Below are positions 1 through 10,145 of a stretch of DNA of 64,000 bases, piece after piece. The notes under the pieces were generated by a model. That model saw nothing but the letters and a program-made list of their open reading frames with translations. It was not told the DNA's origin and did no database searches. This stretch comes from Nephrocerus scutellatus (Eukaryota > Arthropoda > Insecta > Diptera > Pipunculidae). The stretch lies in contig OX352764.1 of the NCBI GenBank assembly GCA_947095585.1, positions 2,837,001 through 2,901,000 of the forward strand. The letters are read 5' to 3'. The position numbers and the translations under genes were made by a program. The stretch's first letter is position 1. Each line of letters starts with the position of its first letter.

Positions 1-380
1 AGCTGCTGATATATAAGACAATGGTCATACCAGTACTTACATATGGATCCAAGACTTTGATGCTTAGCAAAAAGCATTGTGACCTCTTCGCCGCATTCGA
101 GAGAAAGTTCTTACGGATAATTGTTGGCCCGTATGTGAGGAAAGACGATTCCGGAGAATGATGAGATCTACGAGCGTTACCGCCGATGTCGACATCGTGA
201 AGAGAATTAAGCTCGGTAGGCTCCGGTGGGCAGGACACCTAGCTCGCATGAGCGAAGAGGATCCTGTTCGGAAAGTCCTTTGTGGTAGGATTTATGGAAC
301 ATGACAGCGAGGCCGGCCAAGCCTACGCTGGAAGGATGGCGTAGACCTGGACGCCAGAGTTAGGGGTTGCCAAACTGGAT
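1..380 (+). mobile_element. 3' end of an RTE-like non-LTR retrotransposon (fragment)
   Basis: Reading the plus strand with frame changes gives the C-terminal end of an endonuclease/reverse-transcriptase polyprotein: a segment like PVLTYGSKTL, then LGRLRWAGHLARM, then EEDPVRKVL and [11 protein letters not shown]. This order is characteristic of insect RTE-type retroelement C-termini. The frame is broken by indels, so it is a pseudogene. The GGCCGGCCAAGCCTACGCTG stretch near 310-330 recurs at about 32472. In that copy the sequence after CCAAACTGGATG continues as element tail; here it switches at 381 into the end of a Jockey-like LINE, so the younger LINE seems to have landed in this older element. 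Confidence 0.7.
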
Positions 381-3300
381 GCAACTTTATTAGATTAGAT
401 TAAGATTAAGATATTTTTATTAAACATTAAAGTAATATACAATTTTGATTTACAACTAAACTTATAACTAATATTAATATGTGTCGGCTCAACAATAGGG
501 GCCCGACGTATTTACATTGTCTTTTTTTGGTATTGTTTATTTTTAAACAATATTTTTTACTACTTAATCTACTACATGTTTATTTTTAAGGTAATTAAAT
601 TTTAAACAATAATTTTAAAATAAAATAAAAATGAAATATTAAGCGGCGTATAAACAGGGCGAACTTCAGCCTCTGTAATATTGGTTGCCCGCCTTCTCGT
701 AGAAGGAGACGTCTTGATTGTTAAAGATGTCATCGAATCTAGCATCAGTGAATCCTCTTATGTGTATGTACCGGTGAGTTGGCTCAATTTCCTCGATTCG
801 CAGTCCTTGCATCTCAGGACTTGGATGTGTTTCCAATGCGTCGACGAATTTCCTCGCCATTCGGAACAAGTGGTCAGTTATTGGCAGCAGACCTGCTGCT
901 TCGTATAGTTTTGTAGTCGACACAAGCTTATAGCTGTTTGTCACCCTCCAGAGTCCTGTACAGATCCTTAGTACCTTCCTTTCAAATAGGGAGATCTTCT
1001 TCATCGTTGTTGGTGAGACTGTGAACCATATGGGGTAGCCATAGGTTATCACTGGCCTGATGAGTTGCTTGTAGATAAGCAGCCTGGTGTTGTTAGACAG
1101 ACCGTTTCGTCTTTTAAGTAGCGAGTGCACCAAATGAAGAGCGTAGTTCGCTTTTTTCATTGTTTTGTCGATGTGAGAGTTAAACTTGAGCCTCTCAGTA
1201 AAGTTGATTCCCAGGTACTTAGTCTCTGACTTGGTGTTTATAATTGTGTTATCCGGAAGGGTGATTTTTAAGGCTCTGCACCGGCTTGCGATTTTTCTTA
1301 TCCTTGTTTCGGTTGCTGGTACTCGGAAGCAGATGAGTTCCGTTTTATTGGCGTTGATCTTTAGTCCCCACTTCAGGTAGTAGTCCCAAAGATTTCTGAG
1401 GTGTTCCTCCACTCTTTGGGCAGCTATCTCGGGAGAGCGGGAAACTGCATACGTTATGGAGTCATCCGCGAAGAGCATAGTCCTTGTTCCGGCTGTATTT
1501 GTAGGTTGATCCGCCGTGAAGATGCTATACAGGACTGGTCCAAGTCTGGAACCTTGAGGAACTCCGGCTTTGATCCTTTTCCTTGTCGATGGGCGGTCGT
1601 ACACCTGTACAAAGAAGACCCTGTTAAAAAGAAAATTTTTAATTATTTTTACAATATAATTGGGGAAACCAAAACTAATAAGCTTGTACAGTAGCCCGTT
1701 TATCCAGACACTATCGAAAGCTTTTTCGATGTCTAGCAAACAGGCCACTGTACTACTTTTGACGTTCAGTCCTTTAGTGACGTCACTGTGAAGCTTCAGC
1801 AGAGGGTGCAGCGTAGAGTGCTTCTCTCGGAAACCGTACTGAAAGGAAGGAATAAGATTTCTTTCCGTACAAAACGTATTGATCTTTTTACGGATCAATG
1901 ATTCCAATACTTTACTGATACAACACAGTAGAGCTATTGGACGGTAACCAGTTACGCTGGAGCGGTCAGTTTTCTTGGGTACTGGTACTACCTTGGCGAC
2001 CTTCCAGTTGTCCGGAAAGTAGCCATTGTTTAGGCAATTGTTGAAAATGATGGTTAACATCAAAATTGCCATACCCGGTAACTTTTTAAGCAAAAAGTTA
2101 GAAATCCCATCTGTGCCTGATGATTTTTTTGAGTTTCCACTCATAATCAAATCATTGACAACAGCTGTTCCGGTAAACATATCGACGTCTACGGGTGCGT
2201 TGGCGCGATTTTCTTCACTGAACTGCACTATAGTATTTCCTGGAGAAGTGGTGTCTTCCACAAGACTTTCAACCTCTTCCAAGAAATCTGAAAGATGCGT
2301 TGGTGGTCGGTCCGTAAAGCTCCTTTCAAAATGGCAGGCAAAGGCTTCCGCTTTCTCAGTAGCGCTGGATACTGTTCGATCTTCAATGGTGATAATCTCT
2401 GGAATGGAAATACGCTTTCCAACCAGAGAGTTCAGCTTCCTAAAAGCATCAGGGCCTGGTTTGATGTCCTGGAGCCGTTTGGTCAGTTCATCTTCCTGAA
2501 ACCTCCGCACAGCTTGACGACACATGTTAACTGTACAACGCAGTTGCGAAAGTACAGACAGGTATTCGTCGTTGACTGTGTTAAGTGTCCTATTGAAGAT
2601 TCTCTGAAGGCGTTTCCTAAGCCGTTGCTTGTGAGAATATATGGCCTGTATATGCTCAGGCAAGTGTTGGAAGCGATCCCTGCTAGTGCGAATTGTTTTC
2701 TGCCGATTAATGGCTGAATTCACTGTAATCTCAAAATTTCTGATAGCATCATCAATTTCTGTATTCTCCAGATTTCTGCAAGCCGCTGGAATAGGAAGTT
2801 CAGCTTCAACTTCTGATCTAAACCGGTTCCAGTTTATTTTCTTAAAGTTGATGTGAAGTTCAGGTGTTGGGGTGACTTGCACAATTCGCTGGTTCAGCCT
2901 CACTCGAAGCTCTATGGCCATATGATCCGAGTCGCTATCATGCGCCAAGCAGGAATAATTTCTTAATTCTGGGAGAATATTTAAGAAATTTGTGGTTGCC
3001 AGAAAGAAATCCAGAGTTGACGGTGTCCGAGGGTACGTCTTCCGGGGCTGTGAAACTATAGCCATCGTGTGCTGATGCGGATTTGAGTCCATCCAGTCTG
3101 TAATGGCCCTTCCTTTGTGATTGCACACTTTGTCCTGCCATCGAGTATGTCTAGCATTAAAATCACCTCCAACAACACAGTATGTGTGTCTAGAGGAGGT
3201 GTTGCAGACAGTTTGCAAATCCCGTTGGATGTCTTCCCTCGTTGCGTTACAGTGATTGTACACCGATATCACCAGCAAGGTCTCCACTTCGTTGACTTTA

Positions 3301-5113
3301 ATGCTGACAGCTGTTGCTTCCATGCTACGTAGACCACTGATTTGCACCTTTTCGCCTGCCATAGTGTTCCTGATAAGGACCGCCGTCCCAGAGCGTCCAC
3401 TGCCTTTGTCGACCCTGTGGATATTGTATCCGTCTGGACTGAACGGATTTCTCCCAGTGAGATTTGTTTCCTGTAAAAGAAGAATGTCAGGTTTATTAGT
3501 TTTAATAAATAATGTTAGTGTGATACGCCTAGCTAACGAATAAATGGAATTCACATTATATGAGAATATACTTATCCTGCTTATTGTGAACATAATTCAC
3601 AAATAAGTCGACCCAAAACGGTTGTTTTGGACCTGTCATCAAGACTGCTATAATTAGCAGGCACGACTTCTCTTGCCTTCTGTAGAATTGTAAAGAGGTC
3701 AGCTCCAAATAGCCTTTCTGTATCGTCGAAGATGTTAGCTTTTCCGGTAGATGGTACAGGTTTAACGGCTGGCTTTTTTATTGGTTTGCTGTTTGATGCT
3801 GCATGGCTGCTTGTTAGAGGCTTGCTGATCGTTGCTGGCTTGCTGGAAGTCCCCATAGCAGCTATACTAGCAAAACTTACTCCCTTTACTATGGCTTTTG
3901 AAGCAGACATCTGGGCGAATTTATGTTGTTCCTTCTTCTTTTGTGCGGCTTTAAGCTTTTCAGCCATCTTTTCCTTATATTTTGGACATCCTTTATAGTT
4001 TGCCGGATGTCCATTTTTCTGGCAGTTTGTGCAGAAAACGTTGTCGTCTTTTATATTGTCTGCATTTCTTGGGCATTGGCCAGGCAAGTGCTCATCTTTG
4101 CACTTGACGCATCTGTATTTCATGCCGCAATTACTTGCGACATGTCCAAATTTTTGGCAGTTTCTGCATTGAGTAATTCCCGCCGATTTTAGTTTTTCCC
4201 AATGCACCAACTGGTTCAAAAGGAGGGTTTTTGAGCAAACTGCCGCTTTATCGCAGTTCTTCTCCAGCTCGACAATGAAATGATTAAATTTCTTGTCAGT
4301 CCTTTGAGATTTGAAGGGTTTCACCACTAGTACAGGGACACCCTCTGTCGTCAACGCTTCCTTGACATCTTCAGCATCAAAGGAGTGGTGAATACCTTTT
4401 AGGACCAACATTTCTTTCCTGTCCACCTTTGCAGTATAAGTGTTAAACTCAGTCTTTCCCGATTGTAGGAAAGACCGAATTAGCTGATGGCCATCTCTGT
4501 TCATGGCCGTAACGACTGATTTGTTGCTGTTGATGTTGCGAATTCTGCAACTAATGTTGGCGCTCTTCGTGAACTTTGATAGTTCAGCGACGTTTAGTCT
4601 GAAGCAGACTATTGGCGGCATGGAAAAAGGTTTTGATGTTGGTCCCGTAGTTTGGGATTTTTGGCTTGATGGAGCTTGATGGACGGCGACTGGTGGTGGT
4701 GCCTTCTTATTTGAGACCTTTTGGGACTCTTTTGGTAAAGCTGTTTTATCAACAGCAATTTTTTTATCAACAGCAGCCACTCCAGGAGAAGATGATGTTG
4801 GTGGTGATGATGGTCTGGAATTTCCAGACAACCTCCTTTTTTTTGCCTTTGCGGGCATGGTTTCAGGAGAAGACCAAGCTTTGCGACTGTCTTCGTCGCT
4901 GGAGTTATCCTCTCCACCACTGCTGGATTCGGGCACTTCAGTATCCGATTCCTCGACAACGCTCATGGTTTCCTCCTCTGAAGTCGCTGAATCGCACAGC
5001 TGGTTCACTTCATCCAGCCTTCGGTACAACGACAAGAGGAAATCCCCACCATGGTTGGTTACTTGTTCCTTAATTAAGGACAAGACCTCGTTTACTTGCA
5101 ACTTTATTAGAAT
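380..5113 (-). mobile_element. Jockey-type non-LTR retrotransposon, nearly intact
   Basis: A minus-strand LINE with an ORF1 gag-like protein and an ORF2 endonuclease plus reverse transcriptase. The 3' UTR runs from 665 down to about 380 and ends in short TTAATC/TAATC repeats rather than a pure poly(A). The 15-base word TGCAACTTTATTAGA occurs at 380-394 and at 5099-5113, which could be the target-site duplication. If so, the element is 5' truncated and the first codons of ORF1 as read come from flanking DNA. Both ORFs are uninterrupted, unlike every other LINE in the window, which suggests recent insertion. Confidence 0.8.
666..3593 (-). CDS. LINE ORF2: AP-type endonuclease + reverse transcriptase (975 aa)
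   Basis: Encodes the enzyme that nicks target DNA and reverse-transcribes the element RNA. The N-terminal 230 residues form an apurinic-type endonuclease: LLLQETNL (catalytic Glu), GGDFNARHTRW (GDFNA motif) and SDHMAIEL (terminal SDH). The reverse transcriptase spans roughly residues 490-790, with YRPIALLCCISK, GVPQGSRLGPVL near 680 and the catalytic FADD near 707. The C-terminal part continues with YLGINFTERLKF and ITYGYPIW, usual in the Jockey group. No RNase H domain is seen, also as in Jockey. Length is near the usual 900-1000 residues and no internal stop is present. The ATG lies inside the last codons of ORF1 (13-base overlap in another frame), suggesting stop-restart translation. Confidence 0.9.
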   Translation of the reverse strand: MFTISRISIFSYNVNSIYSLARRITLTLFIKTNKPDILLLQETNLTGRNPFSPDGYNIHRVDKGSGRSGTAVLIRNTMAGEKVQISGLRSMEATAVSIKVNEVETLLVISVYNHCNATREDIQRDLQTVCNTSSRHTYCVVGGDFNARHTRWQDKVCNHKGRAITDWMDSNPHQHTMAIVSQPRKTYPRTPSTLDFFLATTNFLNILPELRNYSCLAHDSDSDHMAIELRVRLNQRIVQVTPTPELHINFKKINWNRFRSEVEAELPIPAACRNLENTEIDDAIRNFEITVNSAINRQKTIRTSRDRFQHLPEHIQAIYSHKQRLRKRLQRIFNRTLNTVNDEYLSVLSQLRCTVNMCRQAVRRFQEDELTKRLQDIKPGPDAFRKLNSLVGKRISIPEIITIEDRTVSSATEKAEAFACHFERSFTDRPPTHLSDFLEEVESLVEDTTSPGNTIVQFSEENRANAPVDVDMFTGTAVVNDLIMSGNSKKSSGTDGISNFLLKKLPGMAILMLTIIFNNCLNNGYFPDNWKVAKVVPVPKKTDRSSVTGYRPIALLCCISKVLESLIRKKINTFCTERNLIPSFQYGFREKHSTLHPLLKLHSDVTKGLNVKSSTVACLLDIEKAFDSVWINGLLYKLISFGFPNYIVKIIKNFLFNRVFFVQVYDRPSTRKRIKAGVPQGSRLGPVLYSIFTADQPTNTAGTRTMLFADDSITYAVSRSPEIAAQRVEEHLRNLWDYYLKWGLKINANKTELICFRVPATETRIRKIASRCRALKITLPDNTIINTKSETKYLGINFTERLKFNSHIDKTMKKANYALHLVHSLLKRRNGLSNNTRLLIYKQLIRPVITYGYPIWFTVSPTTMKKISLFERKVLRICTGLWRVTNSYKLVSTTKLYEAAGLLPITDHLFRMARKFVDALETHPSPEMQGLRIEEIEPTHRYIHIRGFTDARFDDIFNNQDVSFYEKAGNQYYRG

Positions 5114-5140
5114 TGCAGTGCTGCCATACATAAACAACAT
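3581..5140 (-). CDS. LINE ORF1: gag-like zinc-knuckle RNA-binding protein (519 aa)
   Basis: The nucleocapsid-like protein that binds element RNA. The N-terminal third is acidic and Ser/Pro-rich (SEEETMSVVEESDTEVPE). A middle domain around residues 185-300 holds the RNA-recognition-like core of Jockey-type ORF1 proteins (KMLVLKGIHHSF-like, then EGVPVLVV). Between about residues 315 and 385 lie three zinc knuckles: CRNCQKFGHVASNC, CVKCKDEHLPGQC and CTNCQKNGHPANYKGC. The tail is Lys-rich. The C-terminus ELCSQ overlaps the ORF2 start. The first methionine gives 519 residues, but a possible target duplication falls within codons 10-15, so the native start may differ; the next in-frame methionine is around residue 58. 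Confidence 0.85.
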   Translation of the reverse strand: MLFMYGSTAILIKLQVNEVLSLIKEQVTNHGGDFLLSLYRRLDEVNQLCDSATSEEETMSVVEESDTEVPESSSGGEDNSSDEDSRKAWSSPETMPAKAKKRRLSGNSRPSSPPTSSSPGVAAVDKKIAVDKTALPKESQKVSNKKAPPPVAVHQAPSSQKSQTTGPTSKPFSMPPIVCFRLNVAELSKFTKSANISCRIRNINSNKSVVTAMNRDGHQLIRSFLQSGKTEFNTYTAKVDRKEMLVLKGIHHSFDAEDVKEALTTEGVPVLVVKPFKSQRTDKKFNHFIVELEKNCDKAAVCSKTLLLNQLVHWEKLKSAGITQCRNCQKFGHVASNCGMKYRCVKCKDEHLPGQCPRNADNIKDDNVFCTNCQKNGHPANYKGCPKYKEKMAEKLKAAQKKKEQHKFAQMSASKAIVKGVSFASIAAMGTSSKPATISKPLTSSHAASNSKPIKKPAVKPVPSTGKANIFDDTERLFGADLFTILQKAREVVPANYSSLDDRSKTTVLGRLICELCSQ

Positions 5141-5149
5141 AATTTAAAA

Positions 5150-6800
5150 ATCATTTTTATCGAAGCGAAGCTGTTTTTAGCTATTGTGGTAGGTATTGAA
5201 TTATTTTTAACGTTTCGGCCTTTTTTGTCACTAAGTTATTTTCTTTTTCACTACCAATGGTTTCTTGCACTTGTCCGGCGCGGATTTTTTTGAGGCTCAT
5301 TCTAATAATATTATGAGTCTGGCTTAAGCTAAGCTGCTTTGCACCATTAGCGACCTGTGCCTGTTTCATTTCACTTCACTATCATTATTTTTTAGAAAGC
5401 ATGTTTCGCATCGGGTTCGTTCTGGTAAAATTGAAGCCCCCGCCACATCTCTATATCACTAATCATCAACCTATGACACCAAAAAATTCATTAGTTGTAA
5501 CAAAATTTATTATTAATCAAATAACGTCTGCCAACCACCTACCCATCTACCAGGTGATTCCCATAAAAAAAAAAGCGCTGGTGGTCGCTGGCTTGTAATT
5601 TGGTTGATTGATCTTCGATGTCGCTGTCAAAGGAAGAGTGAAAGTGAACGGCGTGCGATACCAACCGGGTCAACTTTGGTGATTTCCTTGCGATGAGTAT
5701 GATGTCATAACATAGCCATCCCAACCGTCATAAAAACTGTCTTAAAAGACAGAATTGTGTAAACATCCCAAATTAACTGCATACTTAAACCTAATGCGAC
5801 CTTTCGCAGAGCCCATAAAACCCACAGAGTGTTTTGCTAAGATTTGTGAATGTGCGGAGTTGCCGACGGGCGGATTCGTTTCGAGTTCGTCGCTTGAATG
5901 ATGGCTGTCGCATATTGCCACCTTTTGGTAATTGATTTTTCGCCAACTTTTTATTGCGATTAGCTAATAGCCAATATCTACAGCAGAGGATACCACATGT
6001 AAATGCCGTTATTTATGTTATGTTGATGTTGTCGTTTTTTACGATGTAATTACGATGTCACAACATGCCAGCCAAACAGAAATTCCACTTGGGATATACA
6101 ACAGATAATAACAAGAGGATTTAAAAGAGATTGGGAACGGTAAGCCAACAATTTCTACTTTAATTCTTAATGTTCATAACACAATTTAAGAGCACGATTA
6201 AGTCACATTGACCCACTGTGTATAATTCTGCTTCCAGGACTCTCACTTCACTCAAATCGGTGACATTCCGTTGCACTGGCAATGACGATTGGACTCGTTT
6301 TAAAATAACTGCCCGAGATAGCGTTTAATAGCGAACCGCACGTTTTATTTGTATTGCGCGGCGCTATTTAACTGCAAATTCATTTACAATTAAAATGCGT
6401 TATCTGTCTAATTACCTTTTTAACGTAAACGGCAGAAATGTTAGCCGCAATCGCGCCTGGGAGCTCATTGCGCCGCTCAGTTCGGTTACAGAAATAACGG
6501 CGATCTACGGTCCAGGGCAGTCGTGTCGATAACTTGAAGGCCTTAAATAACCGACGTCGACTGATAAGATCCCTGTGAAGCTGTACACGGATGCCGGCAT
6601 TAGCGTATATATTCTACGTAAAAGTACCCGGAACAGAAACGTGGCGAGCGAGCAGTAAAGAGTGTGAGGTTTAATGTTTTTTGCCGTAAGCATAACTTTG
6701 ATGACTACATACATTCTTTAAGCGCAGTGTGTAGCAGGTGTTGCGTCCTTACCAAAAATCTTGACAAATGAGGGGAGTTAATAAAGGCATGATGGATCAT
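5150..6800. other. Intergenic DNA, no gene recognised
   Basis: Only short ORFs without recognisable motifs occur here, on either strand. It contains AT-rich stretches and some GC-richer patches (5840-5900, 6420-6560) but no splice-consistent coding segment, RNA gene or repeat that I can name. Confidence 0.5.
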
Positions 6801-6806
6801 GAGGCA

Positions 6807-7770
6807 TTATGAGAATGAACTCAGGGTTGTAGTTGGCTTGGCCAGCGTGAGTGCACCCCAGTCGGGGATAGTGCAAAAGATGTCTCTTTCGGGAATTGAG
6901 TCAAGAACTTTCAGGTGTCCAACGTAGTCAACTGGTTTATACCCGTATTCTAGTTGCAGCTTAATAGCGCATCTAGCGGCCGTCTTCGTGATGAAGAATG
7001 GCAGGGTTGAAAGCCCTACAACAGCTTCTAATGCAGCCATAGGGCAGGTGCGCACGGAACCCATTATACCTAGATAGGCAATTCTTTGTAGCTTCTGAAG
7101 CTTTACTGCCGTTGTCCGTTCAAGAACCTTCGATGGCCGCGTATATGTGATAATCAGTCTCACCATCGTAATTTTATAATTTTAGTATTAAGACCCCAAG
7201 TTCTGCCGTAGAGGCGTCTACTGGCCCGCACGGCCCTTGCGGCACGTTCGATAGCGGACTTGATATGAGAGTTCCAGTTGAGGCGCTTATCAAGGATGAC
7301 GCTGAGATATTTAACCTCACTGAAATAATCTATGGTGGTGCCTTTGATGATGATAGGTCCCAACCCGGACAGTCTTCATTTCGTGAAATTCACGAATGAT
7401 TTTGCAAGGATTCTCTATTGCACATTTGTAATGGTCATAGTGTGCTTAACGCCAAGTCATCGGCATAGCCAATGGCGATGTAGTCTGATCTATGAAGATC
7501 GGCTAGAAGGTAGCCTATGACGAGTGACCACAGAAGAGGAGAAAGGATATCTCCTTGCGGACAGCCCTTAGCTGCAGTCACCGACACAGACACTACCTAT
7601 GTAGAGCAAGTGATAACTCGACTTTCAAGCATGGCCCTTATTCATTGGTTGGTCGAATCCTCGATACTTCAGCTAGTGGTTGCTGTTGTTATTGAGTCGT
7701 AGCCAGTGTTATCGAAAGCATACTTAATTTCAAGGAAAGCTTATAGAGCTATTTTTTGAAACGAAAAATT
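6807..7770 (-). mobile_element. LOA/R1-like LINE remnant (reverse transcriptase, C-terminal half)
   Basis: Minus-strand translation with several frame breaks. From 7770 downward: SQFVYRKGKSTEDALHYL, then GCPQGDILSPLLWSLV and a YADDLAL catalytic box near 7470, then EVKYLSVILDKRLNW near 7300, and QRIAYLGIMGSVRTCPMAA with LEAVVGLSTLPFF near 7050. This is the standard order of R1/LOA-type reverse transcriptases. Stops and shifts show it is dead. It appears to be the downstream half of the element whose upstream part lies at 8150-8450, the two being separated by a SINE. Confidence 0.7.
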
Positions 7771-7848
7771 CCTTCTATCTTTTTTATTAGATAGTGAAGG
7801 GCATCCTCTGTGCTTTTACCTTTTCTGTATACAAACTGACTTGACTTG

Positions 7849-8143
7849 GGTGCCGTGGCTCAGTGGAAATGCGCGTTGCTACTGAACAGGAGGTTCGTGG
7901 TTCGAATCCCAGTAACACCAAAATTATTTTTCACGGTATCACACCTCTCGCGAATGGGTGACAAACGTTCCGAGAGTAATAACTTGTCACGAAAAGCTTC
8001 TCAATTTGCCGTTCGGTTCCGGCCTTAAATTGTAGGTCCCTTCCATTTGTGTCCAAAAATATACATGCGCAACACAAATGGTCGCGAGAAGCTAGGCCTT
8101 GGACCGCAATGGTCTGTCGCGACGAATATTATTATTATTATTA
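7849..8143 (+). mobile_element. tRNA-derived SINE, full-length-looking copy
   Basis: The head is tRNA-like and carries both internal RNA polymerase III promoter boxes: A box TGGCTCAGTGG at 7856-7866 (fits TRGYNNARNGG) and B box GGTTCGAATCC at 7899-7909, 33 bases apart. The head ends in AACACCA, as the 3' side of a tRNA would. A unique body follows, then a tail module containing CTAGGCCTTGGACCGCAA, and the element ends in six ATT units (8126-8143). A second copy with the same boxes and tail module lies at 47080-47196. It sits between two halves of a minus-strand LINE remnant. Confidence 0.75.
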
Positions 8144-8149
8144 TGATTT

Positions 8150-8450
8150 AGGCAGCTCACTAGGCCTATTGCCTAGTTTGGGGATAAAAATTACGCTTGC
8201 CTTTCTCCAGGTATTCCGAATGTAACCCCAATTGTAGCAATATAATTGTGTCCTCTTGGTCCGGTGTAGTGGACAGATGGACTGTCTTTTTTAGTAAACC
8301 TACACAATTTGTCTGATCCTTGACGGGTGCCTTGTGGATTCGTGCCGCTACTGGCATATCAGCAATGTTTTCGCAGTATTTCCTCTTTTTTCGTTTTTGG
8401 ATCGTCACCTGAAGATCACCACCTGAATTCACCAAATCCATAAAAAGCAT
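8150..8450 (-). mobile_element. LOA/R1-like LINE remnant (start of reverse transcriptase)
   Basis: Minus-strand reading gives KKRKYCENIADMPVAARIHK, then VKDQTNCVGLLKKT and, after a frame change, a WRKASVIFIPKLGN-like segment. That is the linker and first motif of R1/LOA-type reverse transcriptases. It ends next to the SINE, and the matching downstream part resumes at about 7770. About 40 residues expected between the halves are missing, so a deletion accompanied or preceded the SINE insertion. Confidence 0.6.
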
Positions 8451-8730
8451 TCGAATCTAGATAGCTTATTAGTTTGAAATTAACGATAGATTCCATTACC
8501 TTCGATAGAACCGGCAACAAAGCAATTGGGGTGGTAGTTAGTAGGTGTAGATTTATCACCTTTTTCGGAACCGCGTTGAATATTAGCCATTTTTCAAATT
8601 AAGGAAAAATACCCTGTCTTCATTGAGAGATGAAACAATGTGCTAAGCGGTTTTGCCAGAGTTTCTTTATTAGATTCAAGTTATTTAAGAATCTTTAAAT
8701 CTGTGGCCGGAAATAGATTTTAGACATACC
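8450..8730 (-). mobile_element. CR1-like reverse transcriptase fragment
   Basis: Minus-strand reading with one frame change gives a KKGDKSTPTNY-like segment and IALLPVLSKVMESIVNFKL, a well-known early motif of CR1-like reverse transcriptases (YRPIALLPVLSK). It is a short decayed fragment; flanking motifs are not found. Confidence 0.6.
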
Positions 8731-8914
8731 TGGGCCTTAGATAATGGAAGGGTAGAACTATGAAAAGTAGGCAACAAAGGGCGAATTCATAAGGAATATC
8801 ATAGTTGTTTCTTTAATCCTTCATTAAACCACAATGTGACTTACAGAATACCAGAACTAACTAACTAATCAGACTAACAGAATACCAGCACCACAAAAAA
8901 ATCTAAAAAAATCA

Positions 8915-9440
8915 ACCAACTTTTTTATTTAATTTGACTTTTCGTGTCCGTTGGTTTTTTCGACTTCTCTGAAGTCCTTTTCAGACACCTTTCATGCCTT
9001 TCACCATGTCTATGATACACGTGTTGCGAGGCATGATTGACGCGTGCTAAGAGTGGAAAATGGGCCCAACTGCGCAGACTATTTTGGGGTCGTTTTTAAC
9101 CAGCTTTCACACTACCTAGAGAGCTTAACAGCTCAGAGTCTTTGGTCACTTCTGAGGTTCCGTGTTACACGTGTCACGAGTCATGTGTGCCACGTGCTAA
9201 GTGTGGAATAGGTATGTGTTAATCTTTTCAATAGGCCCCACCTTTTTTAAACAACTTCCCCATATCTTAGAAAGCTGACATTTTGTTGGTAGCTTTGCCT
9301 AGTATGGCGTTTCTGGGATCCCGAATATCGCGAGTCTCGTTAGGCGCGTGTGACGCGTGCAATAGTGGTTTTTTCTACTCCTTTGGGGTCCTTTTTAACC
9401 AACTTTTATATGTCCTATAGATCTGAAATTTTATGAGTGT
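8915..9440. repeat. Diverged tandem repeat, about 150-bp unit, 3 copies plus a partial
   Basis: A T-rich box (GGGGTCGTTTTTAACCAGC and relatives) recurs near 9088, 9236 and 9386, with a weaker first copy near 8915. A second box (CACGTGTTGCGAGGC, CACGTGTCACGAGTC, ATCGCGAGTCTCG) recurs near 9018, 9168 and 9325, each followed by a GCGTGCTAAGAGTGG-like word. The regular spacing of 148-157 bases points to an old short satellite-like array. Confidence 0.6.
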
Positions 9441-10130
9441 GTCGTGTGCATAAAGTTTGTACCAGAAAAACAATGATTTTTTACATTTACTTGTTTTCTC
9501 TCTAGAAATTCCTTTAAAAAGATTGAAAATACCTTAGAAGCACAGTTCCATGTATATCTGCGATTGGGTGATGTTGCCAAGGCTGTGTAATTATGAATTC
9601 GTTCACAGAAAGAGTACGACTGCATTAACATCGATCTTAAGTTCCATTTTTTAATTAAATTCTGCACATACATGTCCTTTGTTTGCGTGCGATACATGTC
9701 CTTTATATTCCAAATTGAATTTGAACGAGTGCATGATTTGTAGTATTGATTTATTGCAACGTTATTGGGTCTGGCTCCTAGCCTGCGTCCAAGACGTCCT
9801 CTGTCATCAACGAGAAATGTAAATTACAGCAAAATGCACACAAATTACATCCGAGTTGTCCTGCTCTCCACTATGACATGTGCAGCCTTAAAGAACAAAC
9901 CAAATCGATTCAGCCATAAATCGGCACAGCCACTTTCGAAAACGCTGAGAGGAGAACGATTAGTCCTGTCGAAGGCTTCATACGGATGTCGGCAATTAAC
10001 AGCAATCAATGAAGGAACATCGAACGGAGTCATTAGAACTCTGGTGAGCAGCACACGATATTTGTTGGAATGTAAGGCAACGGTTATTTAAAGCAATTGC
10101 TAAAATGGAGTACAGGGTGATGTGTTGTTT
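9441..10130. other. Intergenic DNA, nothing recognised
   Basis: Short ORFs on both strands (108 aa plus, 88 aa minus) show no known motif, signal peptide or supporting splice sites. I see no repeat or RNA gene. Confidence 0.4.
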
Positions 10131-10145
10131 TTATAAATTCTCTAT

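Noticed and set aside
7849..7920. tRNA gene
   Set aside because: It has A and B boxes, but the stems do not pair into a clean cloverleaf, a long SINE body and ATT tail follow, and a second diverged copy exists.
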